Below, piece by piece: positions 16,367 through 24,169 of a stretch of DNA of 45,134 nucleotides; positions within the stretch are counted from its first letter, which is position 1; each line of letters begins with the position of its first letter. The stretch lies in assembly GCA_937908115.1 (NCBI GenBank), contig CALEQZ010000038.1, positions 1 to 45,134 of the forward strand, in the 5' to 3' direction. The position numbers and the translations under genes are program-made. The stretch comes from an uncultured Alcaligenaceae bacterium (lineage in GTDB: Bacteria; Pseudomonadota; Gammaproteobacteria; Burkholderiales; Burkholderiaceae_B). The notes under the pieces are model-generated. The model was not told the origin of the DNA and did no database searches. It worked only from the letters and a program-made list of their open reading frames with translations.

Positions 16367-18133
16367 CTAGAAGGCGTCGTAGAACAGCGAGTAGTTGGCG
16401 TTGAAGCGCCAGCTGCGGCTATCCGAGTCGAAGGGGCGTGACCCTACCGGCTTGGCGGCGTTGACGTCGAGCAGGTAGCGCTTGTCGTCGGTGATGCGCA
16501 GGCCGAAGGCCACCGAGGACAAATGGCGGTCGTTCTGAGCTTGCACGGCGTCATTGTTGTACCAGGTGCGGGCGTAGTCGGCCAGCACATAAGGTTGCAC
16601 GGCGTTGAGCAAGCCCCAGCCGACGGGGATGCGGTAGTTGAATTCGAGCGACGCGCCGATGCCTTTGTCGCCGCCCTGGTCGCCTTGGGGGTAGCCCATG
16701 GCGTAGCGGAACCCGCCGAAGGAAATCTGCTCGGACGACGGCAACACGTCGTCGCTGTATTGCCCGGCTGCCGACACCGTCATGCCGAAGCCGGCGGGCA
16801 GGGCGACCGTTTGCTTCAGGTTGAGGTTGTAGCGGGTGAAGTCCAGGTCGTACCCGGGGCTGAGGCTGACTCCACGGTTGTTGGCCAGCGACTGGCGCGC
16901 ACCCATGGCATCGAGCCCGCGCGCGATGGACAAGGAAACGTCGCGCGATTGCTTCTCGCCGGTTTCGATGTAGCGCAGCTCTGCGGTTGCCGCACGCACG
17001 CGCACGTCCTGTTTGATGACCAGGTCGTCGGCGTCGCGCTGATAGCGGTCCCGGCTTTGCGCGGCATACACCCCCAGCGTGCCGGTCAACGACCGCCGGT
17101 TATCGAGCAGGAAAGGATAGGAAAGCCCGATGCCCAGGCGGTCGTTGCGTACGGTGCGCTTGTAGCCCAGGAATTCCAGGTCATCGTCCTTCGGACGCGA
17201 GCGATACGTATAGCCGTCGAGCTTGACCGCCAGGCCGTCGTTGCCGATGGGCACGGAAACCTCGCCGGCGAAATAGCGCACATCCTCATATCCGGCGGGC
17301 ACGGAGGCGGTCAGGCGCACCTGTTCGCCCAGCGGGGTTAGGCTGTTGGTCGATACGCTGACCAGTCCCTGCATGCCGGTGCCGAGGTCAGCCACGCCGC
17401 CGGTTGCCGAGACCGGCTGGCGCGTGGCGACGAGGACGAGCTCGGTGGCGCCATCCGCGCGGCGCGGCATGTCCAGGCTGGGGGTGATGCGAACGCCGGG
17501 TACGCGGCGCATCAGGTTCAGTTGGCGCTCCAGCGTCGCGCGGGTCAGGGGCTTTTCGTCGACCAGCGGCTGGCCGAGGTCTTCCAGGCGATCGGCGGCG
17601 TTGCCGGCGTCGCCTTCGACGCGGACACGGGACACGTGCCCTTCGACGACGGTGACCACCACCCGTCCTTGCGCGAAGTCCTGGTTTTGCAAAAGCGCAA
17701 ACGACAACACATAGCCGCGGTCGCGGTAAAGCTGCGTGATGCGGTCGACCTGCCGCACCAGCGCGCCGACCGTAGTGGGCTTGTTCGCCAGGGGTTCGAG
17801 TAGTGCCGACACCTCGCTGAAGGGTAGGGCGCGCACGCCGGTGACATCGAATTGGCGTGGCACGATCGGTTGCGCCAGCCTGGCCTGGACTGCCCGTTGC
17901 TCCGGCGTGGCGGGCAAGGGCATTGGCGCGGCGGCGGGCGCCTGCGCGGGGCTCTCCAGCTGTGGCACGGCGTCGACCGGGTTGCCGCGCAGTGGGCCGT
18001 TGGCCTGCACGTGTGGTGCAAGCGCCACACCACCCGCTGTTACGAACAGTCGCAGGATCGACGAAGCGAAAGGGTGGCGAGCGGGACCGGAGCCGGCCTT
18101 CGAGATTGCTGAATCCGGCAGATTATGACGCAT
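16367..18133 (-). CDS. FhaC/ShlB-like two-partner secretion transporter (TpsB)
   Basis: A 588-residue outer-membrane transporter of the TpsB (ShlB/FhaC/HecB) family. After an N-terminal export signal and Pro/Ala linker, a POTRA domain covers about 92-175 (FDVTGVRALPFSEV to VVEGHVSRVRVEGD), a second about 176-240, and a 16-strand barrel follows to the C-terminal Phe. TpsB proteins fold and export a large TpsA exoprotein, yet none is encoded nearby. The barrel-loop signature normally VRGY reads FRYAMGY (Met479 in place of Arg). The start is ATG 18133; TTG 18145 is in frame too, and neither has a good ribosome site. A sigma-70-like promoter lies just upstream. FhaC-like lipoprotein or haemolysin transport are both possible. 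Confidence 0.85.
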   Translation of the reverse strand: MRHNLPDSAISKAGSGPARHPFASSILRLFVTAGGVALAPHVQANGPLRGNPVDAVPQLESPAQAPAAAPMPLPATPEQRAVQARLAQPIVPRQFDVTGVRALPFSEVSALLEPLANKPTTVGALVRQVDRITQLYRDRGYVLSFALLQNQDFAQGRVVVTVVEGHVSRVRVEGDAGNAADRLEDLGQPLVDEKPLTRATLERQLNLMRRVPGVRITPSLDMPRRADGATELVLVATRQPVSATGGVADLGTGMQGLVSVSTNSLTPLGEQVRLTASVPAGYEDVRYFAGEVSVPIGNDGLAVKLDGYTYRSRPKDDDLEFLGYKRTVRNDRLGIGLSYPFLLDNRRSLTGTLGVYAAQSRDRYQRDADDLVIKQDVRVRAATAELRYIETGEKQSRDVSLSIARGLDAMGARQSLANNRGVSLSPGYDLDFTRYNLNLKQTVALPAGFGMTVSAAGQYSDDVLPSSEQISFGGFRYAMGYPQGDQGGDKGIGASLEFNYRIPVGWGLLNAVQPYVLADYARTWYNNDAVQAQNDRHLSSVAFGLRITDDKRYLLDVNAAKPVGSRPFDSDSRSWRFNANYSLFYDAF

Positions 18134-18145
18134 ATTGCATACCAA

Positions 18146-18430
18146 GGCAGCTTAATGTTTCAAAATAGACACATTATTTCGTTATTTTTCAACGCTGTTC
18201 GATCCCGCAAATACCCAGTATGGAGTATTTTACATGGTCGATCGCAGTTTATTTTGTAATTGGTTGAAATTTCGAACAGATTTTCGACCTTTGTTTAACT
18301 TAAGAAACGTGAAGTTATGTGTAATAAGGGTAAACCCTGATGTGTGAGATTTGGAAATAGTTAAGACTGTTTTTATTCGTTGCGGAAAGAACATAACGGT
18401 GAGTTTGCAACAAAGTCGTTCCTTCTTTTC
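18146..18430. other. A+T-rich divergent control region
   Basis: About 36% G+C counted over 18181-18420, against well over 60% in the genes on either side. It separates the TpsB gene (minus) from the Tad locus (plus) and holds no supported gene. Features seen: the TpsB promoter, a small inverted repeat AGGGT-AA-ACCCT at 18327-18338, and many A/T tracts. Such regions commonly carry promoters and bind H-NS-like proteins; that is inference. Confidence 0.65.
18164..18192 (-). promoter_or_regulatory. sigma-70-like promoter of the TpsB gene
   Basis: On the minus strand TTGAAA (18187-18192, five of six matches) and TCTATT (18164-18169, four of six) are 17 bases apart, with the start of the gene about 30 bases downstream. 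Transcription would begin near 18157. Confidence 0.55.
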
Positions 18431-18791
18431 GCTGACATCCGGTGCGGGCGGACGTGGCGCGGCCGGGCGGCAGCATCGCTTGGGCGCGTGGCGCAATGGC
18501 GCTGCCGGCTGCCTGGGCGGCGCTGAAGGCTTGCCCAGCCAGGGTCGCGGCGCTTCGGATGAAGCCAGCCATGTCCATCGGGATCATGCCGCGATGGCTG
18601 GGGCGCCCTGGCCTTCCGGCGCTTGGCCTGGCCGCAGAGGGGAGCCGTGTCGGCACGCTTGGATGCCTTGCGGCAATGAACGCAGCCGCTAGAGCTGCTG
18701 AAACTTTTTTCGTGGCGCCCGCCCCTGAACGGGCGGGCGGTCTTGGCGGCTTTGCGCAAGTCGCTTGCATCAACCCTCTGGGAGTCTAGGC
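18431..18791 (+). other. G+C-rich leader before flp
   Basis: This 361-base stretch returns to high G+C and is open in several frames on both strands, but none has a ribosome site or a recognisable product, so I treat it as leader or promoter DNA for the Tad locus. It contains the perfect hairpin CGCCCGCCC / GGGCGGGCG (18716-18724 and 18731-18739, loop of six), which begins 76 bases before the flp start and would be in the flp mRNA leader. A T-run precedes rather than follows it, so it is not a terminator for either strand. Confidence 0.45.
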
Positions 18792-18995
18792 ATGAAAACT
18801 TCGATCAGACACTTCATCAAGGACGAAGAAGGTGCGACCGCCATCGAATACGGCTTGATCGCGGGCCTGGTGGCCGTGGCCATCATCGCTGCGCTGTCGC
18901 TGATGTCCGGTGGACTGAACGATCTGTTCACGGCCATTGGTGAGAAGCTGACTGGAATCGCGGCCGATGTTTCTGGTGCAGATCCAGTGGAGTAA
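18792..18995 (+). CDS. flp: Flp major pilin
   Basis: A 67-residue Flp-type (type IVb) prepilin, the main subunit of the Tad pilus. The prepilin peptidase site is DEEG^ATAIEYGLIAGL: cleavage after Gly14, with the Flp signature Glu19-Tyr20, then a hydrophobic helix to about residue 38. Mature length is about 53 residues, normal for the family. The ATG at 18792 follows the stop of an unrelated frame and has a GGGAGT ribosome site. It is the first gene of the Tad cluster; only one flp copy is present. Confidence 0.95.
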   Translation: MKTSIRHFIKDEEGATAIEYGLIAGLVAVAIIAALSLMSGGLNDLFTAIGEKLTGIAADVSGADPVE

Positions 18996-19064
18996 GAGTC
19001 GGCACGAGGGCCTGGGAAAGGCATTGCGGGCATTGCGCGATGGCGGTGATGTGGGAGCGCAGGG

Positions 19065-19544
19065 GTGAGCACAGGGTGGCTGTGGGTGGCGTTGTTCGTC
19101 GCGTTCAACGCGGCGGTCGCCTGCAGCGACTGGCGCGCCCGGCGCGTGCCCAATCGTCTGCTTTTGGCTGCGTGGGTTGGGCAGGCCTGTTGGCTCGCCG
19201 CCACCGCCATGCCCGCGGTGCAGCTGCAGGGGCCCGGCGCCGCCGGCATCTCGCAGGCGCTTGCGGGGCTGGCGCTGGGATTGGCCGTTTTCCTGCCCTT
19301 GTGGCGCGGCGGCTTCATGGGTGCTGGCGACGTCAAGTATCTGGCGGTCTTGGGCTGGCTGCTGGGACCGCTGGGGCTGTTCATCGTGGCCGTCGCCGGC
19401 AATTTGGTGGGCGGCGTGCACGCGCTGTACCGGTGGGTGCGGCCGGCTGCGTTCGGGCGCAGGAACCAGAGACTGCCCCATGCCGTGCACCTGGCAGTGG
19501 CAGCTGGGGCTTGGCTGGCCTGGCGCCTGCACGCCGCGTGGTGA
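19065..19544 (+). CDS. tadV: prepilin peptidase TadV/CpaA (A24 family)
   Basis: A 159-residue polytopic membrane protease that cleaves the Flp prepilin and the TadE/TadF pseudopilins. The two catalytic aspartates are Asp22 in ACSDWRARRVPN and Asp89 in FMGAGDVKYL (the GxGD motif). It is shorter than PilD because the N-terminal zinc and methylase region is missing, as is normal for CpaA/TadV. GTG start at 19065, 69 bases after flp; its stop overlaps the start of tadE as GTGA. Confidence 0.93.
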   Translation: MSTGWLWVALFVAFNAAVACSDWRARRVPNRLLLAAWVGQACWLAATAMPAVQLQGPGAAGISQALAGLALGLAVFLPLWRGGFMGAGDVKYLAVLGWLLGPLGLFIVAVAGNLVGGVHALYRWVRPAAFGRRNQRLPHAVHLAVAAGAWLAWRLHAAW

Positions 19545-20044
19545 ACCCGCTCGCCGCGCTGGCGCCTCGTGCCCAGCGCGGCGCGTACGCGGTCGAGTTT
19601 GCCCTCGTTTTTTCCATCTTTTTTCTCGTCCTGTACGGGCTCATCACGTACGGGCTGATCTTCACCGCCCAGCATTCATTGAACCTGGCGGCCGATGACG
19701 GCGCGCGCGCCGCGCTGCGGTGGCAGCCGCCGGAGCAGTCCTTGCTGCGCCGCGCGGCCGTGGCGCACGCCACCGCGGTCGACCGCGCCGCTTGGATCGA
19801 CGCGATGGCCGGAACCGGGGTGCTGGAAGTGGCCGTGTGCGATGCCAACGGCCGCTTGCGCGGCAATGGCGCGTGCAGCGGCGAGCCCGTGCCGCAGCAG
19901 GCCCTGGAAGTGGTCGTGCGATACCCCTATGCGCAGGCGCCGTTGGTGCCCATGCTCGACGGCGGCGTGCTGGGGGGATTGTTCGTGCCACGCGTGCTGG
20001 CCAGCCGCGCTACGGTCGGCATCGCCTCGGGTGGGGGGCTCTGA
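19541..20044 (+). CDS. tadE: TadE-like pseudopilin
   Basis: A 167-residue minor pilin. The site AQRG^AYAVEFALVFSIFFLVLY shows a peptidase cleavage after Gly14 with Glu at +5, then the single membrane helix; the rest is a small periplasmic domain. GTG start at 19541 is chosen because it overlaps the tadV stop (GTGA); the GTG just before it, at 19538, is also possible. In other species TadE and TadF are processed like Flp and needed for pilus assembly. Confidence 0.9.
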   Translation: MNPLAALAPRAQRGAYAVEFALVFSIFFLVLYGLITYGLIFTAQHSLNLAADDGARAALRWQPPEQSLLRRAAVAHATAVDRAAWIDAMAGTGVLEVAVCDANGRLRGNGACSGEPVPQQALEVVVRYPYAQAPLVPMLDGGVLGGLFVPRVLASRATVGIASGGGL

Positions 20045-20045
20045 C

Positions 20046-20525
20046 GTGGCGACGCTTGGCCCCTACCGGCCGGTCCATGCGCCGCGCCAGCGCGGCGCGG
20101 CCGCCATCGAGTTGTCGCTGGCGATGTGCGTGTCGATGCTGGTGCTGGCGGCCGTGGTGGGGTACGGGATGGTGTTTTGGGCGCAGCAGCGCCTTTCGTA
20201 CGCGGCCGGCGAAGGCGCGCGCGCGGTGCTGGACGCCAGCGCCCGTGCTGACGCGCAGGCGCCTGTCAGCGCCGCCGACGCTTGCGCGGTGGCCCGGCGG
20301 GCGGCCGGATGGCTGTCGGTCGATTGCGTGCCCGCGGTGCGGGCATGTGCCTGGGATCCTACCGGGCAAACCGAGTGTGTGTCGGTCTCGGTGTCTTATG
20401 AGACGGCTGGCCTGCCGCTGGTCGGAATATTGCGCCTGCTCGGCGTGGCGGATGGAACGGGCTGGATGCCCGCCCGCCTGGCCGCGCAGGCGACGGTGCA
20501 GGTGGAAGCGGAGCGCGTGCAATGA
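20046..20525 (+). CDS. tadF: TadF-like pseudopilin
   Basis: A 159-residue second minor pilin. The motif RQRG^AAAIELSLAMCVS gives cleavage after Gly17 with Glu22 at +5, followed by one helix. The periplasmic part has four cysteines (DACAV, VDCVP, RACAW, TECVS) that could form two disulfides, a trait of TadF-type proteins. It begins with GTG one base after the tadE stop and its own stop overlaps cpaB as ATGA, so translation is coupled. TadE and TadF are hard to tell apart by sequence; the order supports this naming. Confidence 0.85.
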   Translation: MATLGPYRPVHAPRQRGAAAIELSLAMCVSMLVLAAVVGYGMVFWAQQRLSYAAGEGARAVLDASARADAQAPVSAADACAVARRAAGWLSVDCVPAVRACAWDPTGQTECVSVSVSYETAGLPLVGILRLLGVADGTGWMPARLAAQATVQVEAERVQ

Positions 20526-21463
20526 GCGCAGCAGTACGGATCGTGGCTTTGGTTTTGTTCGTGTTGGCCGCCACGTTGGCCGGCCTGGCGCTTTACGTGG
20601 CCCAGCGTCCGCCGGCACCGCCGCCTGCCGCGCCGGTCGCCGCCGAAGCGCAGCCGGCGCGCCAGGAGGCCGCCGGTCGGCCGGTGGCCGTGGCCGTGCG
20701 CGACCTGGCGGCAGGTGCCACGCTATCGGCCGGTGACGTGCAAATCGTCCATTGGCCGCAAACGCCCGCGAGCGCCTATGACAGCCCGCAACCTTTGGTT
20801 GGCCGCACCCTGCGCCTGCCCGTGCGTGCGGGCGAGCCCATCCTTTCCGGCATGCTGGCCGTGGGCCTGGCGCAATCGCTGCAGCCCAACGAGCGCGCCG
20901 TGACGGTCACGGTCGATGAGGTCAGTGGCGCCGCGCATCGCATCCACCCGGGCGATTTCGTCGACGTGTTCTTCTTGCTGGACAAGGGCGGTGAAGTCGG
21001 CGGCACGCAGGCGCGGCTGTTGCAGTCGCGCGTGCGGGTGCTGGCCTATGGTGACCAGACGGTCGATGGGCCGTCGGCCGAGGACAAGGCCAGGACGCGC
21101 GACGGCAACCGGTCCAGCCGCACGGCCATGCTTGCCGTGCCGCTGGCGCAGGTTAACGAACTCTTGCTTGCCGCACGCAGCGGCAAGCTGCAACTGGCCT
21201 TGCGCGCGCCGAACGACGAGGCCGTGCCGGATACCGGCCTGTTCCCGGAGCGGCCGCCGGTGCTCACGGCGCGCGCGGGTTTGCCCGCCGACGAAAAGGC
21301 CCGCTTGCAGGAGCCGGTCAACCAGGCGTACGCGGGCGAAGCCCTTGCCGCGCTGGCCGGCGAGCCGGCGAAGCAGGCGCAGGCAGCGCGTCCGGCGGCT
21401 GCGGCACCGCGGCGCAGCATCGAAGTCTTGCGCGGCGACCGTGTCGAGCGCGTGCCCTATTGA
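20522..21463 (+). CDS. cpaB: Flp pilus assembly protein CpaB/RcpC
   Basis: A 313-residue CpaB/RcpC protein with one N-terminal membrane helix (about 5-27), a Pro/Ala linker, a SAF domain (about 52-112, VAVRDLAAGATLSAGDVQIVHWP) and a second beta-rich RcpC domain with RIHPGDFVDVFFLL. It is thought to link the outer-membrane secretin with the inner platform. The C-terminal end RRSIEVLRGDRVERVPY is the usual finish. Start overlaps tadF by four bases. Confidence 0.93.
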   Translation: MSAAVRIVALVLFVLAATLAGLALYVAQRPPAPPPAAPVAAEAQPARQEAAGRPVAVAVRDLAAGATLSAGDVQIVHWPQTPASAYDSPQPLVGRTLRLPVRAGEPILSGMLAVGLAQSLQPNERAVTVTVDEVSGAAHRIHPGDFVDVFFLLDKGGEVGGTQARLLQSRVRVLAYGDQTVDGPSAEDKARTRDGNRSSRTAMLAVPLAQVNELLLAARSGKLQLALRAPNDEAVPDTGLFPERPPVLTARAGLPADEKARLQEPVNQAYAGEALAALAGEPAKQAQAARPAAAAPRRSIEVLRGDRVERVPY

Positions 21464-21493
21464 TCGGCCACCACCAACGAGCAGGAGAGCGGT

Positions 21494-22852
21494 TTGAAGG
21501 CGATGAAGTACGTGGCGGCGGCGATGGTGTTGGCGGGATGCGCGGCCGCCTGGGGGCAACCGACGCCCGCATCCGGCCGGGCGACGGCTATGCCGGTATC
21601 GGCCCCTGCGCAGGCGCGCGAGGTGGTCCTTGCCGCGCGCAGCCAGCAGGTGCTGGACGTGGGCGGCACGCCGGTGCGCGTGGCCGTGGGCGACCCGACG
21701 GTGGCCGACGTGCGCGTGCTGTCTGCGTCGTCCGGTTCGGCGCCGCAAGTGGTCGTAGTCGGACAGCGGCCCGGCACGACGCAGGTCCAGGCATGGCTGC
21801 GCGGGGAAAGCCGTCCGCGCGCATGGACGGTTCGGGTCACGGATAACGTGCAGGCCACGTTGGCCTCGCGTGGCCAGGCACCCGAGGCGCACGTCGACGT
21901 GGCGGGCTCGCACGCGGTGATCAGCGGCCATTCCTCTTCCGCGCTGGCGCATCGGCGCGCTGCTGCCGCAGCCGGCGCGGCCGGGGCCGAATCCGTCGTC
22001 GACGTCGCCACCGTGGGGCCGGGCGGCGTGGTGCAGGTCGAAGTCAAGGTGGTGGAGCTGTCGCGCGAGGTCATGAAAGAAGTCGGCATCAACCTGGCCG
22101 GCGGACGCGCGGCGGGCGGCTCGTCGCAATGGGGCGGGGGATTCAACTTCACGCCAGCCAGCTTGATCAGCGACGGGTTGCGCCTGCTTTACGACTCGTC
22201 GAATTTCGATGCCACGCTGCGCCTGCTCGAAAGCAACGGCATGGCGCGGATCCTGGCCGAGCCGACACTGGTGGCGCTATCGGGCCAAAGCGCGAGCTTT
22301 CTTGCTGGCGGCGAGGTGCCGGTGCCCGAGTCCGGCGGGCTGGGCACACAGAACGTGAACTACAAACCTTTCGGCATCGGCCTGACGGTGACACCCACGG
22401 TGCTGTCGCGCGAACGTATCGCCTTGAAAGTTGCACCCGAAGCCAGCGAGCTCGATCCGGCCAACGGCATACCGATCTTCAATGGGGAAAGCACTGCCGT
22501 CATCCCAGCCCTGCGCACGCGCAAGGCCGATACCACCATCGAGTTGGGCGACGGGGAAAGCTTCATCATCAGCGGGCTGGTGTCACGCGAGACGATTGCG
22601 AATGTGAGCAAGGCGCCGTTCTTGGGCGACTTGCCCATCATCGGCGCGTTCTTCCGCAGCGTGCAGTATTCGCAGCGCGACCGGGAACTGGTCATCGTGG
22701 TGACCCCGCGCCTGGTCCGGCCGATCGCGCGCGGCGTCGCGTTGCCGCTTCCGGGCGCCGAGCAGGAGGTGACCGATACGCCTTTCAACGCCTGGGGCTA
22801 TTACCTGACCGGTCCGCTGGGCGGCCAGCAAATGCCGGGATTTTCTCGTTGA
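21494..22852 (+). CDS. rcpA: Tad secretin RcpA/CpaC
   Basis: A 452-residue secretin that forms the outer-membrane ring through which the Flp pilus passes. A signal peptide (ends near AAAWGQ) is followed by the pilus-type N-domain (about 40-115, DVGGTPVRVAVGDPTVADV), a short BON-like region, and the secretin domain (about 190-420) with VPVPESGGLGTQNVNYKPFG and PFLGDLPIIGAFFRS. I chose TTG 21494 because GGAG lies six bases before it; ATG 21503 would lose three residues and has a poorer spacing. Thirty bases follow cpaB and 5 precede tadZ. Confidence 0.93.
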   Translation: MKAMKYVAAAMVLAGCAAAWGQPTPASGRATAMPVSAPAQAREVVLAARSQQVLDVGGTPVRVAVGDPTVADVRVLSASSGSAPQVVVVGQRPGTTQVQAWLRGESRPRAWTVRVTDNVQATLASRGQAPEAHVDVAGSHAVISGHSSSALAHRRAAAAAGAAGAESVVDVATVGPGGVVQVEVKVVELSREVMKEVGINLAGGRAAGGSSQWGGGFNFTPASLISDGLRLLYDSSNFDATLRLLESNGMARILAEPTLVALSGQSASFLAGGEVPVPESGGLGTQNVNYKPFGIGLTVTPTVLSRERIALKVAPEASELDPANGIPIFNGESTAVIPALRTRKADTTIELGDGESFIISGLVSRETIANVSKAPFLGDLPIIGAFFRSVQYSQRDRELVIVVTPRLVRPIARGVALPLPGAEQEVTDTPFNAWGYYLTGPLGGQQMPGFSR

Positions 22853-22857
22853 GTGCC

Positions 22858-24159
22858 ATGAAGACACATGTGCGCGAAGGTCTTGCGCTTCAGCAGGATG
22901 GTTGTTGTTTCCTGTTCTGTTCCAATGACAGTCGCGTCGGCGCGCAGCTTGCGCAAGCGCTGGGCGATGCGGCGCTGCTGACCCAGGAGTTGCCCGAGCC
23001 GCAGGAACTGGCCCGGCGCCTGGCGCACATCAATCCGCGGCTGGTGTTCCTGGACTTTACGCCGGACGAGGCCCAGCCGGGCAAGCTGCTGCAGGCCGCC
23101 GATTTGGCGCGGACGCTGGCGCGCGTGGCGCCCGGCCTGCCGCGGGTGGCCGTGGGCAGCCTGTCGCAGCCGGAAGGGGCCGTGGCGGCGCTGCGAGCCG
23201 GCGTGAGCGATTTCGTCGACCCCGCTTCGGCCGCGCACGAGGTGCGCGACGTCGTCGAGCGCGTCATGGAACAGGCCGTATCGCTGACGGCGCCCAGCGG
23301 CGCGCAGCGCAGCGCCCTGGTGTTGAGCGCGCGGCCGGGTGTCGGCGCCAGTACGCTGGCCGTGCACTTGGCGGCGCTGATGCAAAAGCGCCTGACCGAA
23401 CGCGCCGTGGCCAGGGGCGCACGCGGCGTCGACGACCTGGCGCTGAACCATCGCGTGGCCTTGCTCGACCTGGGCTGGCCCGCGGGCGACTGCCAGCTTT
23501 ACCTGAACACGCAGAGCGATTTCGATTTCGTCGAGGCCGTCAAGAACCTGCGGCGGTTGGACCATACCCTGCTGGCTTCTGCCATGGCCAGCAGCCGCGA
23601 CGGCATTGGCGTGCTGGCCTTGCCGCGGGAGCTGGAACGCATGCGTTCGGTTTCGCGCGCCGATTCGCTGATGCTGTTCGAACGCCTGCGCGAGCACTAC
23701 GGCCTGCTGCTGGTCGACGCCGGCGGCTTTTCCAACATGGAATTCGTCGCGGGCATGGCGCGCACCGCGCAGCAGGTGTGGCTGGTCACCGACCAGAGCG
23801 TGGGGGCGCTGGTGTCCATGGCGGCGTTGATCCGCGACCTGCAAAGCCACGAGGTTGCGCTGGGCAGCCTGCACCTGGTCGTCAACCGCTATGACGAGCG
23901 CTACGGCATGACGGCGGGGCAGATCGCCGAGCGGTTCGGCATCGCGCTGGCCGGCGTCGTGCCCGACCGCACCCGCGCGCTGATGTCGTGCATCAACCAG
24001 GGGCAGCTGCTGCACGAGCAGGCCGAGCGCGATCCGTACGTGCGCGCCGTGCAGGCGCTGGTCGATAAGATCGACGCGATGAGCCCTTCGCCCGGTGCGC
24101 GTCCGGGTTGGCTGCCGTCGTGGCTGGCCGGCGCATACCGTCGCCTGGCCGTGATGTGA
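22858..24159 (+). CDS. tadZ: TadZ/CpaE ParA-like localisation ATPase
   Basis: A 433-residue protein with an N-terminal receiver-like domain lacking clear phosphorylation residues (about 15-135) and a C-terminal ParA/MinD fold (about 150-400). TadZ places the Tad machine in the cell. The deviant Walker A motif reads ARPGVGASTLA, so the lysine of KGGxGKT is replaced by alanine, as in the atypical ATPases of this family; LLDLGWPAGD and LLLVDAGGFS supply the other nucleotide motifs. ATG 22858 follows the secretin stop by 5 bases. Confidence 0.9.
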   Translation: MKTHVREGLALQQDGCCFLFCSNDSRVGAQLAQALGDAALLTQELPEPQELARRLAHINPRLVFLDFTPDEAQPGKLLQAADLARTLARVAPGLPRVAVGSLSQPEGAVAALRAGVSDFVDPASAAHEVRDVVERVMEQAVSLTAPSGAQRSALVLSARPGVGASTLAVHLAALMQKRLTERAVARGARGVDDLALNHRVALLDLGWPAGDCQLYLNTQSDFDFVEAVKNLRRLDHTLLASAMASSRDGIGVLALPRELERMRSVSRADSLMLFERLREHYGLLLVDAGGFSNMEFVAGMARTAQQVWLVTDQSVGALVSMAALIRDLQSHEVALGSLHLVVNRYDERYGMTAGQIAERFGIALAGVVPDRTRALMSCINQGQLLHEQAERDPYVRAVQALVDKIDAMSPSPGARPGWLPSWLAGAYRRLAVM

Positions 24160-24169
24160 GAGAGAGGCG

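Noticed and set aside
16367..18133. Repeat lipoprotein as a TpsA partner
   Set aside because: It has no TPS domain or beta-helix repeats and is a lipoprotein, so it cannot be called a TpsA; only a looser functional link is proposed.
18300..18315. BvgA-like heptad (TTTCTTA on the minus strand)
   Set aside because: A single half-site without the partner heptad; in A+T-rich DNA this is likely by chance.
18659..18675. Possible -24/-12 promoter for flp
   Set aside because: GG-N10-GC spacing is met but the TT before GC and the CAC after GG are missing; too weak to call.
18315..18773. 152-codon minus-strand frame between TpsB and flp
   Set aside because: Composition changes abruptly at the G+C step, no ribosome site, no motif; competing frames are open on both strands.
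18442..18789. 115-codon plus-strand frame ending just before flp
   Set aside because: Tempting because it stops next to the flp start, but it begins at a GTG without ribosome site and shows no recognisable protein features.
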